A stretch of 23,294 bases of DNA from 66-474 sp036568625 (GTDB lineage Bacteria > Pseudomonadota > Gammaproteobacteria > Xanthomonadales > Rhodanobacteraceae), in assembly GCA_036568625.1 (NCBI GenBank), contig DATCSF010000218.1, positions 1 to 23,294 on the forward strand. Reading direction: 5' to 3'. This document shows, piece after piece, positions 15,381 to 21,679 of the stretch (the stretch's first letter is position 1; the number at the start of each line of letters is the position of its first letter). A program made the translations under genes and the position numbers. The notes beneath the pieces are model-generated. The model ran no database searches, was not told the origin of the DNA, and saw only the letters and a program-made list of their open reading frames with translations.

Positions 15381-15846
15381 AGCCCTGCCGCGCGAAATCC
15401 GCGGCGTCATGCTGCCGGTGACGGGCGGACGCGTGCTGGTGCCCAACACCACCATGGCCGAGGTCATCACTTTTGCCCATCCGACCGCGGTCGCGGGCGC
15501 GCCGTCCTGGTTGCTGGGACGCCTGGCCTGGCGCGGCTGGGGCCTGCCGGTGCTGGCGTTTTCCGCGATGGCGGGTGCGGCCGCGAACGAATCCACCGAG
15601 AACGCGCGGGTCGCAATCCTGAAGGCGCTCTCCGGTCATGCGCGCTTGCCGTACTTCGGCGTGCTGACGCAAGGTTTCCCGCGGCTTACCCTGATCTCGG
15701 AAGACATGCTGGTCGCCGACGAGCATGTCGGTGCATCCCCTACCGGTGTGCGCGAGCAGGTTCTCGTCCACGGCGAGCCGGCCTGGATTCCCGATCTGGC
15801 GGCGGTCGAAGGCCTGACCGTCGAGGCGTTGAGCGTTGCCGCCTGA
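15367..15846 (+). CDS. chpC: ChpC, CheW-like adaptor of the Pil-Chp system
   Basis: 159 residues (P. aeruginosa ChpC 168). One CheW-like domain spans nearly the whole protein: EIRGVMLPVTGGRVLVPNTTMAEVI at the N-terminus, PSWLLGRLAWRGWGLPVLAFSAM in the middle (the typical WLLG-W-RG-LPVL pattern), then RVAILKALSGHARLPYFGVLTQGFPRL and VLVHGEPAWIPDLAAVEG. ChpC-type adaptors are thought to link additional receptors to ChpA. The start overlaps the upstream gene by 14 bp and has a perfect ribosome binding site. The pirin gene overlaps its end by 11 bp. Confidence 0.9.
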   Translation: MSTAEALPREIRGVMLPVTGGRVLVPNTTMAEVITFAHPTAVAGAPSWLLGRLAWRGWGLPVLAFSAMAGAAANESTENARVAILKALSGHARLPYFGVLTQGFPRLTLISEDMLVADEHVGASPTGVREQVLVHGEPAWIPDLAAVEGLTVEALSVAA

Positions 15847-16729
15847 ACGCATCGAGATCCGCAGCGCCGAAGTCGGCGACGGTTTGTATGCGCGCCGTGC
15901 CCTGCCGCACCGCGACCGGCGCATGGTCGGCGCATGGTGTTTCCTCGATCATTTGGGGCCGCTCGATTTCGAGGCCGGACGCGGCCTGAGGGTTGGGCCG
16001 CACCCGCACATCGGCCTGCAAACCTTCACCTGGATGATCGACGGCGAAGTCGTGCATCGCGACAGCCTGGGCAACGAACAGGTCATCCGACCGGGGCAGG
16101 TCAACCTGATGAGCGCCGGACACGGCATCGCACACGCCGAGGATTCCATCGAAGGCCAGGGCGGACGCCTGCACGCGGTGCAATTGTGGATCGCGCTGGA
16201 CCAGGCGCATCGCCACGGCGCGCCATCGTTTCGCAATTACCCGGATCTCCCGGTGATCGAGCGCGATGGTTTTCGCGTCACGCTGTTGGCGGGCAGCATC
16301 TTCGGCGAAACTTCGCCGGTCGAGGTGTTCTCGCCGCTGGTCGGCATGGACATCACCGCGGCGCGGGAGGGGGACCTGCAAATCCCGCTGGACCGCGCGT
16401 TCGAATACGCCTTGCTGCCGCTGGCCGGAACGGTCCAGGTGGACGGCGAAACCTTCACGCCGGAGGCCATGGCATATCTGGGTGCCGGGCGCGACGGCGT
16501 CAGGCTGCGCAGCGATGATGCCTCACACTTCGTGCTGATCGGCGGCGCGCCGTTCGGTGAGGAGATATTGTTGTGGTGGAATTTCGTCGCGCGCACGCCC
16601 GAGGAAATCCAGGCCGCTACCGATGACTGGAACGCGCATCGGCATTTCGGTGAAGTTCACGGCAGTCCGTCGCACCCGCTGGTCGCGCCGGATGTGTCGA
16701 AGTTGCGGCTGCGGAAGCCCGGCAACTGA
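15836..16729 (+). CDS. Pirin family protein
   Basis: Bicupin iron protein. Family members include quercetin 2,3-dioxygenases, and some bacterial pirins bind metabolic enzymes; the substrate here is unknown. 297 residues. The N-terminal cupin has the metal ligands H56 and H58 (VGPHPHIGLQTFTW), H100 and E102 (SAGHGIAHAEDS), a complete site. FCFLDH-like WCFLDHLGPLDFE precedes it and the second cupin (FEYALLPLAGTVQVDGE, LGAGRDGVRLRS, LIGGAPFGEEILLWWNFVARTPEEI) follows. The start is TTG at 15836; a TGA at 15830-15832 in the same frame excludes anything longer. An SD-like GAGG lies near 15823. It overlaps chpC by 11 bp, so it is probably co-transcribed with the Pil-Chp cluster, an unexpected partner. 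Confidence 0.93.
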   Translation: MPPERIEIRSAEVGDGLYARRALPHRDRRMVGAWCFLDHLGPLDFEAGRGLRVGPHPHIGLQTFTWMIDGEVVHRDSLGNEQVIRPGQVNLMSAGHGIAHAEDSIEGQGGRLHAVQLWIALDQAHRHGAPSFRNYPDLPVIERDGFRVTLLAGSIFGETSPVEVFSPLVGMDITAAREGDLQIPLDRAFEYALLPLAGTVQVDGETFTPEAMAYLGAGRDGVRLRSDDASHFVLIGGAPFGEEILLWWNFVARTPEEIQAATDDWNAHRHFGEVHGSPSHPLVAPDVSKLRLRKPGN

Positions 16730-16863
16730 TTCTGACCGGCTTCGGGTCGCGAGCACGGGCCGGCTGTGCCCTCTCGCTCGAAGCATGGCGCGATGGCCGC
16801 CAAACGCAATCGACACCGGCACGCCGCCGCTCGCGTGATCGTGAGGGCAGGATGCAAACGCCG

Positions 16864-17604
16864 TCATAGATCGCCGCAAACGGCTTGCAGCGCAGCCAGT
16901 GCGGCAACGCCGGCGGTTTCGGTACGCAGGATGCGCGGCCCCAGCGTGAGTTCGCGGAATTCGTGCGCGCGCAACGCGGCGAGATCGGTTGCGCCGAAGC
17001 CGCCTTCCGGGCCGACGGCAAGTTCCAGCGCCGCCGGCAACGATGCCGCCAGGTCGCGCGCGCGGACGGCGCCTTCCGGGTGCAGCATCCAGCGCGCGGT
17101 CGGTTGCGACACTGCATTCGTGTCCAGCCACGCGGTCAACGCCGCGGGCGCCTCGATGTGTGGGAGCGAGTTGCGTCCGCATTGCTCGCAGGCAGCAATG
17201 GCGACGGCCCGCCAATGTTGGAGGCGTTTTCCGCCGCGTGCCGCGTCCAGCTTGACTTCGCTGCGCTCGGTCGCGACCGGCACGATGCGTGCGACGCCCA
17301 GCTCTGCGGCCTTCTGGACGATCCAGTCCATCTTTTCGCCGCGCGCGAGGGCCTGCACCAGCGTGATTCGCAACGGCGATTCGCGCGGTGGCGATTCCCG
17401 CGATTCCACCCCGGCGCGTACCTCGCGCGTGCCGGCAGCAGTCAGCCTCGCGGGATATTCATGACCGTCACCGTTGAACAGGGTGACCGCATCGCCGGTT
17501 TTCAGGCGCAGCACCCGTGTGGCGTGGGCGGCCACGGTCGCGGGCAGCACCGTTTCAAGTCCGGGGACGAGGAGCGCGTCGACGAACAGGCGGATCGAAC
17601 GCAT
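16864..17604 (-). CDS. rsmE: 16S rRNA (uracil-1498-N3)-methyltransferase
   Basis: SPOUT-family methyltransferase that makes m3U1498 in 16S rRNA. 246 residues from ATG at 17604, chosen because MRSIRLFVDALLVPG is the usual family N-terminus; the frame is open upstream to 17700 but adds 32 residues with no family match. Signatures: HATRVLRLKTGDAVTLFNGDG (PUA-like domain), LVQALARGEKMDWIVQKAAELGVARIVPVATERSEVK, CEQCGRN, LAVGPEGGFGATDL and LTLGPRILRTETAGVAALAALQ (knot and SAM-binding loops). No good ribosome binding site is seen. It converges with the pirin gene across 134 bp in which I could not find a T-tailed terminator. Confidence 0.96.
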   Translation of the reverse strand: MRSIRLFVDALLVPGLETVLPATVAAHATRVLRLKTGDAVTLFNGDGHEYPARLTAAGTREVRAGVESRESPPRESPLRITLVQALARGEKMDWIVQKAAELGVARIVPVATERSEVKLDAARGGKRLQHWRAVAIAACEQCGRNSLPHIEAPAALTAWLDTNAVSQPTARWMLHPEGAVRARDLAASLPAALELAVGPEGGFGATDLAALRAHEFRELTLGPRILRTETAGVAALAALQAVCGDL

Positions 17605-17732
17605 CGACGGGAATCTTCGGGGGTGGCGAGGGTCCAAAGTATGAACGAATCCGGGAGCTTTCGTGGCAACGATTGCCTTCGTACGTTGACGGGCGCACAA
17701 TGGATTCGGGATGCCCGTCAGGAGTCCTGATC

Positions 17733-18071
17733 ATGAACAAGTTGTTTTTCGCAAGCGTGTTTGCATTGGGTGGCGCAGCCGCGTTCGCCGTGCCCGGGTT
17801 TGCACAAACCGCGAGCAGTGCCCAGTCGCCGGCCGCGACGACGGCGCAAACCGCGAATGGCCCATATGCGAAGCAGAAAGGTTCGGTGCCGCCACTGGAT
17901 TCGCGCCAGTGCATCCGCGATACCGGCAGCCATATTCCGCCCCGCACGGGCCAGTGCCTGCCGGTGGCGGGCCGCAGCTACAGCGCGCAGGACATCCAGC
18001 GCACCGGTGCGATCAACATCGGCCAGGCGTTGCGGACACTGGATCCGGCGGTGACCGTGCACGGGCACTGA
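17733..18071 (+). CDS. Small exported protein with a TonB-receptor-plug-like tail
   Basis: 112 residues, not recognised as a named protein. Residues 1-24 form a clear signal peptide (MNKL, hydrophobic Phe/Ala core, cleavage likely after PGFA). An Ala/Thr/Ser/Gln-rich stretch follows to about 43. C60 and C75 bracket CIRDTGSHIPPRTGQC and could form a disulfide in the periplasm. The tail (YSAQDIQRTGAINIGQALRTLDPAV) resembles the start of the plug domain of TonB-dependent receptors, where an I-x-RTGA-x-N-x-x-x-AL-x-x-L-P pattern is common, but there is no barrel. The ATG is supported by CAGGAG at 17719-17724, 8 nt upstream. A possible promoter (TTGCCT, 17 bp, CACAAT) lies just upstream. It is divergent from rsmE and convergent with bioA. 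Function unknown. Confidence 0.8.
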   Translation: MNKLFFASVFALGGAAAFAVPGFAQTASSAQSPAATTAQTANGPYAKQKGSVPPLDSRQCIRDTGSHIPPRTGQCLPVAGRSYSAQDIQRTGAINIGQALRTLDPAVTVHGH

Positions 18072-18074
18072 AGT

Positions 18075-18186
18075 GCGTTCGTCCATGAACGCTGTTTCGG
18101 TCATCAATCAAGCGACTTGGGATCTGGCTGATCGTGACACCGGAACAGCCGTCCATGGCCTGACTTTCCACAACATGTTGGTTCAG
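18075..18186 (+). repeat. Interspersed intergenic repeat, copy D (divergent)
   Basis: The core at 18143-18175 keeps GAACAGCCGTCC, ATGGCCTGACTTTCC and CACAACA, then diverges and runs into the bioA stop codon. The usual left module is not recognisable. Instead a hairpin GCGTTC-gtccat-GAACGC (18075-18092) followed by TGTTT sits 50 nt before the core; copy E has the same arms 52 nt before its core. It starts 3 bp after the stop of the small exported protein gene, so the hairpin could act as its terminator. Confidence 0.7.
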
Positions 18187-19547
18187 GCGATCGCTACGTT
18201 GATGGCTTCAAGGGCGACATCCACCATGAGATCGATGTCGCCCTCGTCGATGCAGTAAGGCGGCAGGAAGTATGCGGTGTCGCCCAGTGGCCGCAACAGC
18301 ACGCCGCGTGAAAGGGCGTGCCGATAGAAGCGCAACCCGCGCCGCTCCGCGCCCGGGTAGGAGGTGCGGGAGACCTTGTCCTTGACCAGGTCGAATGCGG
18401 TGATCCAGCCCGTCTGGCGCAGGTTGGCGACGTGCGGATGTTCGCGCAGCGTTTCCAGCCGGCCCGCGAGGTGTGCGATCAAGCCCCGATTGCGTTCCAG
18501 TACCGCTTCGTCGCGGAAGATGGCGAGCGACGCCAGCGCCGCGGCGCAGGCGATGGGATTGCCGCTGAAGGTATGCGAGTGGAGAAATGCGTTGTTGGCT
18601 GCATAATCGCCAAGGAACACTTCATAAACCTGGTCGGTGGTAAGCACCGCCGACAGCGGCAACGCGCCACCGGTGATGCCTTTCGACAGGCACAGGAAAT
18701 CGGGCGTGACATCGGCCTGTCCGCAGGCGAACATCGTTCCCGTTCGCCCGAAGCCCACCGCGATTTCATCGGCGATCAGGTGCACGTCGAATTCGTGGCA
18801 CAGCTTGCGCAGGCCCGAGAGGTACGACGGCGCGTGCATGCGCATGCCGCCCGAACATTGCACCAGCGGTTCGATGATCACGGCGCAGGTTTCGTGCGCA
18901 TGGCGCTCCAGCAATGCGCGCATGTCGGCGAGCCGGCGGCGGGCCACTTCGTCGGCGCTCTCGCCGGGCCCTGCGTCCAGCCAGTCGGGCGAGGGTGCAA
19001 CGATGGGATCGAACAGCAGCGGTCCGTACACCGCGCGGTACAGCGGCAGGTCGCTCACCGCCAGCGCACCCAGGGTTTCGCCGTGATAGGCATGGGCCAG
19101 CGCGATGAAGCGGGTGCGTTGCGACTTGCCTGCGTTGCGCCAGTAATGGAAGCTCATCTTCAGTGCGATCTCGACCGCGCTGGCGCCGTCGCTCGCGTAC
19201 GACACGCGGCTCAGGCCCGGCGGTGCAATGCGCAGCAGTTCTTCGGCCAGTTGCAACGCGGGTTCGTGGGTGAAGCCTGCCAGCATCACATGGTTGAGCC
19301 TTGCAGCCTGTTCGGCGATGGCGGCGGCGATGCGCGGGTTCGCGTGTCCGAACAGGTTGCTCCACCACGAGCTGATGCCATCGAGGTAACGGTTGCCGTC
19401 GGCATCGATCAGCCAGGCGCCATCGCCGCGCACGATGGGCATCAGCGGCAGTTGCGACACGTGTTCACGCATCTGGGTGCAGGGATGCCACACGTGCGCG
19501 AGGTCGCGCGCGGCGAGGTCGGCGTTGCGGGAAGGGTTCGGGCTCAT
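18183..19547 (-). CDS. bioA: Adenosylmethionine--8-amino-7-oxononanoate aminotransferase
   Basis: PLP enzyme that converts KAPA to DAPA with S-adenosylmethionine as amino donor in biotin synthesis. 454 residues from ATG at 19547. Signatures: HVWHPCTQM and DGISSWWSNLFGHANP (substrate and cofactor region), NHVMLAGFTHEPA, YASDGASAVEIALKMSFHYW, AHAYHGETLGALAVSD, IIEPLVQCSGGMRMH, LIADEIAVGFGRTGTMFAC, and the Schiff-base Lys at about 289 in CLSKGITGGALPLSAVLTT. The C-terminal domain ends with an intact YCIDEGDIDLMVD. The frame is open upstream to 19919 but that lies antisense over the next gene. rsmE and bioA lie near each other, as I recall from related genomes. Other biotin genes are not in the window. 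Confidence 0.95.
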   Translation of the reverse strand: MSPNPSRNADLAARDLAHVWHPCTQMREHVSQLPLMPIVRGDGAWLIDADGNRYLDGISSWWSNLFGHANPRIAAAIAEQAARLNHVMLAGFTHEPALQLAEELLRIAPPGLSRVSYASDGASAVEIALKMSFHYWRNAGKSQRTRFIALAHAYHGETLGALAVSDLPLYRAVYGPLLFDPIVAPSPDWLDAGPGESADEVARRRLADMRALLERHAHETCAVIIEPLVQCSGGMRMHAPSYLSGLRKLCHEFDVHLIADEIAVGFGRTGTMFACGQADVTPDFLCLSKGITGGALPLSAVLTTDQVYEVFLGDYAANNAFLHSHTFSGNPIACAAALASLAIFRDEAVLERNRGLIAHLAGRLETLREHPHVANLRQTGWITAFDLVKDKVSRTSYPGAERRGLRFYRHALSRGVLLRPLGDTAYFLPPYCIDEGDIDLMVDVALEAINVAIA

Positions 19548-19553
19548 CCTGCC

Positions 19554-19582
19554 ATGATCGCGGCCAAGGCGGGCGGGCTCAA
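19554..19582 (-). promoter_or_regulatory. Putative bioA promoter, possibly leaderless
   Basis: On the minus strand TTGAGC (19577-19582, 4/6 match) and GATCAT (19554-19559, 4/6 match) are 17 bp apart, and the ATG follows the -10 by 6 nt. The geometry is the same as at yqgE: the predicted start point falls on the start codon. The GGCAGG before the ATG touches it, leaving no room to act as a normal ribosome binding site. The whole bioA/phosphatase divergent gap is only 55 bp. Confidence 0.3.
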
Positions 19583-19602
19583 GCGCGGTTAAGCTGCCCG
19601 CT

Positions 19603-20436
19603 ATGGACAGCCAGCCAGATCCCGCGTTTCTCGACCACGCGCTCGAAGTTGCACTCGACGCGGCGCGTGCTGCAGGCCAATGCATCACCCGCCACTTCGA
19701 GCGAGGCGTGGCGGTGGAAATCAAGCCCGACGCCACCCCCGTCACGATCGCCGACCGCCAAGCGGAGGACATGATTCGCGCGGCGCTGAATCGTGCCTTT
19801 CCGGCCCACGCGATCCTGGGTGAGGAACGCGGCCGCGAAGGTGAGGGCGAGTTCCTGTGGCTGGTCGATCCACTGGACGGTACCAAGAGTTTCGTGCGCG
19901 GCACGCCGTACTTCTCCACCCAGATCGCCCTGCTGCACGCCGGCGAACTGGTGCTGGGCGTTTCGCACGCCCCCGTCTATGGCGAAACCATGTGGGCACG
20001 TCGCGGCGGGGGCGCCTTTCTCAACGGCAGACCCGTGCATGTCGCGGATACGGCGGAACCGGGCCACGCTGCGTTGTCACTGGGCAACATCAAATCGATG
20101 ACCCAGGACAGCCGGCGCTGGGGCGCGCTGGGCAAGCTGGTCGGAGAAGTCAACCGCGTGCGCGGCTACGGCGATTTCTGCCATTACCACCTGCTGGCGC
20201 GCGGCGCGCTGGATATCGTGGTCGAATCCGATGTCAATATCCTGGACATCGCCGCGTTGGCCGTCATCGTGCGCGAGGCCGGTGGCGTGTTCACCGATCT
20301 GGACGGCGCGGAACCCGCCCTTGCCACGCGCAGCGTGCTCGCGGCCACGCCGGGACTGCACGCGACCGTGCAGCGGCGCCTGGCACGCCGCCAGATGGAT
20401 GCGCCCGTTTCGGCGTCTGCCGGCGGCGGGACTTGA
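19603..20436 (+). CDS. HisN-like / inositol-monophosphatase family phosphatase
   Basis: Mg-dependent phosphatase of the IMPase superfamily; the closest subfamily by eye is histidinol-phosphate phosphatase (HisN type). 277 residues. Metal-binding motifs are complete: E74-E75 in ILGEERGREGEGE, D89 and D92 in WLVDPLDGTKSFVRGTPYF, D215 in DVNILDIAALAVIVREAGG. The FVRG sequence after DGTK and GDFCHYHLLARGALDIV favour HisN over SuhB or CysQ, but substrate specificity is inference. The ATG at 19603 is the first in-frame start; no strong ribosome binding site is seen. It is divergent from bioA with a 55-bp gap. The last residues (RRQMDAPVSASAGGGT) are a tail beyond the usual end. Confidence 0.87.
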   Translation: MDSQPDPAFLDHALEVALDAARAAGQCITRHFERGVAVEIKPDATPVTIADRQAEDMIRAALNRAFPAHAILGEERGREGEGEFLWLVDPLDGTKSFVRGTPYFSTQIALLHAGELVLGVSHAPVYGETMWARRGGGAFLNGRPVHVADTAEPGHAALSLGNIKSMTQDSRRWGALGKLVGEVNRVRGYGDFCHYHLLARGALDIVVESDVNILDIAALAVIVREAGGVFTDLDGAEPALATRSVLAATPGLHATVQRRLARRQMDAPVSASAGGGT

Positions 20437-20461
20437 CAAAAATGCCAACTGTGTCACGGTT
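20433..20461 (+). promoter_or_regulatory. Possible dodecin promoter with consensus -35
   Basis: TTGACA at 20433-20438 is a perfect -35 hexamer and overlaps the stop codon of the preceding phosphatase gene. At 17 bp spacing the -10 position reads ACGGTT, and slightly further on GTTAAG; both are poor matches. The region up to the dodecin ATG is 81 bp and relatively AT-rich. A stress or activator-dependent promoter is possible. Confidence 0.35.
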
Positions 20462-20517
20462 AAGAACGAACCGTGTCCGGATTGTCTTGTTTCCGCAGCG
20501 AAAAAAGGAGAGCCAGC

Positions 20518-20721
20518 ATGTCCGTTACCAAGGTCATCGAGCTGAGCGCGTCGTCGTCGAAAGGCATCGAGGATGCGGTGCGCCAGGGCCTGGAAAAGGC
20601 CGGCAAGACGGTAAAGAACATCAAGGGTGCGTGGATCAACGACATCAAGGTCGCCACCGACAACAATGGCGCCGTGCAAGAATGGCGGGTCAACATGCGA
20701 ATCAATTTCGAAGTCGATTGA
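20518..20721 (+). CDS. Dodecin family protein, SecE2/calcium-dodecin-like
   Basis: 67 residues, the size of dodecins, which assemble into hollow 12-mers with a beta-sheet and one helix per subunit. The order is MSVTKVIELSASSSKGIEDA (strand 1, helix), then AVRQGLEKAGKTVKNIKGAW, ending VQEWRVNMRINFEVD (two long strands). It aligns without gaps to the pattern I recall for Mycobacterium SecE2/calcium dodecin. Flavin dodecins use a Trp (RWFEV type) and a Gln (FQV type); here the Trp (W39) is displaced and the Gln position is Arg (R57), so flavin binding is doubtful. GGAG at 20507-20510 in an A-rich run supports this ATG over an upstream frame opening at 20473. It sits alone between a phosphatase and a response regulator. 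Confidence 0.88.
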   Translation: MSVTKVIELSASSSKGIEDAVRQGLEKAGKTVKNIKGAWINDIKVATDNNGAVQEWRVNMRINFEVD

Positions 20722-20814
20722 CGGTGCGGGGCATCGGCGGCACGCAAATGGGTGGCTACGAACCGCCAGTGGCGTGAGGGAGACATTCGGTTGACGGGGG
20801 TGTCGGTGAGGACA

Positions 20815-21513
20815 ATGAGCGCTGTGACATGGACAATCGGCTGCGTTGAGGATGATCCGGACCAGACCGCGCTGCTGCGCCTGTGGCTGGAGCACGCGGG
20901 ATACGGCTGCGCGATATTCCGCTCCGCCACCGATTTCCGCCGTCGCCTCGGCAACGAGGCGGTGGACCTGGTGTTGCTGGATCGCAGGCTGCCCGATGCC
21001 AGCGGGCTCGAAGTCCTTTCCTGGATTCGCCAATCGCCCAACGCGAAATTGCCGGTGATCTTTTTGACCGCCAGCGGCGAGGAGTCCGCCATCGTCGAGG
21101 GTCTTGCGGCGGGTGCGGACGATTACGTGGTCAAGCCGCCCAAGCAGGGCGAATTGCTGGCGCGCGTCGCGGCCGTGTTGCGGCGGCGGGGCGGCGACAC
21201 CGACGGCAATGAAGCGCTGGAATTGCCGCCATACCGGATCGATCCGCAGCGGCGCCAAATCAGCATCAACGGCCAGCCGGTGGAACTGACCCAGCGCGAA
21301 TACGAACTTGCCTGTTATCTGTTCCTGCGCCAGGGCCGCATCGTCAGTCGCGACGCGTTGCTGGAGAACGTCTGGAATCTCGCCGGCGGCGTCAGCACCC
21401 GCACGGTCGACACCCACATCAGCCGTTTGCGCAAGAAGCTTGGCCTGTCCGGAGAAAACGGCTGGCGGCTGACGGCGGTGTATCAACACGGGTATCGCAT
21501 CGAGCAGGGTTGA
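20815..21513 (+). CDS. Orphan OmpR/PhoB-family response regulator
   Basis: Two-component transcription factor: a receiver (about 5-120) with the acidic pair D13-D14 in GCVEDDPDQT, phosphoacceptor D56 in LVLLDRRLPDASGLEVL, switch residue in IFLTASGEE and K107 in DDYVVKPPKQGEL, then a winged-helix DNA-binding domain (about 135-232) with LTQREYELACYLFLRQGRIVSRDALLENVW and TRTVDTHISRLRKKLGL, ending HGYRIEQG. 232 residues. The ATG at 20815 is preferred because GGTGAGGA lies just upstream (about 20805-20812) and the receiver begins 8 residues in; the frame could open at 20752. No histidine kinase is adjacent, so its partner is elsewhere. The TWTIGCVEDD opening is slightly unusual in having Cys in the first strand. 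Confidence 0.9.
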   Translation: MSAVTWTIGCVEDDPDQTALLRLWLEHAGYGCAIFRSATDFRRRLGNEAVDLVLLDRRLPDASGLEVLSWIRQSPNAKLPVIFLTASGEESAIVEGLAAGADDYVVKPPKQGELLARVAAVLRRRGGDTDGNEALELPPYRIDPQRRQISINGQPVELTQREYELACYLFLRQGRIVSRDALLENVWNLAGGVSTRTVDTHISRLRKKLGLSGENGWRLTAVYQHGYRIEQG

Positions 21514-21640
21514 GCGTTCGTTTGTGCGTCCGTGAACGCGGCTCCGGATCGCCGTTTGGCGCGTGCCTGCGCTTTGCCGTTTGCGGGTCCAGAGCGGCCA
21601 TCCATGGCTTGATTTTCCACAACAGCCGTTCCGCACACAG
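21514..21640 (+). repeat. Interspersed intergenic repeat, copy E
   Basis: Starts immediately after the response-regulator stop. Hairpin arms GCGTTC (21514-21519) and GAACGC (21534-21539) match those of copy D. A degenerate left module GATCGCCGTTTGG is at 21547-21559. The core at 21592-21635 reads GAGCGGCCATCCATGG, CTTGATTTTCC, ACAACAGCCGTTCC. The GAGCGGC and GCCGTTC ends can pair as a 7-bp stem with one G-U. pdxH starts 40 bp downstream, so the repeat forms its promoter-proximal region. A TACACT box at 21642-21647 could be the pdxH -10. Confidence 0.8.
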
Positions 21641-21679
21641 CTACACTGGACATCGTCCTTTTTGTCGCGTCCAAGTTCG

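Noticed and set aside
16730..16863. Convergent gap between pirin and rsmE, inspected for a terminator or another repeat copy
   Set aside because: Only imperfect GC-rich inverted segments (around 16755-16785) and no T run were found; it shows no alignment to the repeat core.
17605..17700. 32-residue N-terminal extension of rsmE
   Set aside because: MRSIRLFV at 17604 is the usual family start, and the extension overlaps the likely promoter of the divergent exported-protein gene.
21563..21679. N-terminal extension of pdxH
   Set aside because: It would translate repeat copy E; the family N-terminus begins at the ATG at 21680.
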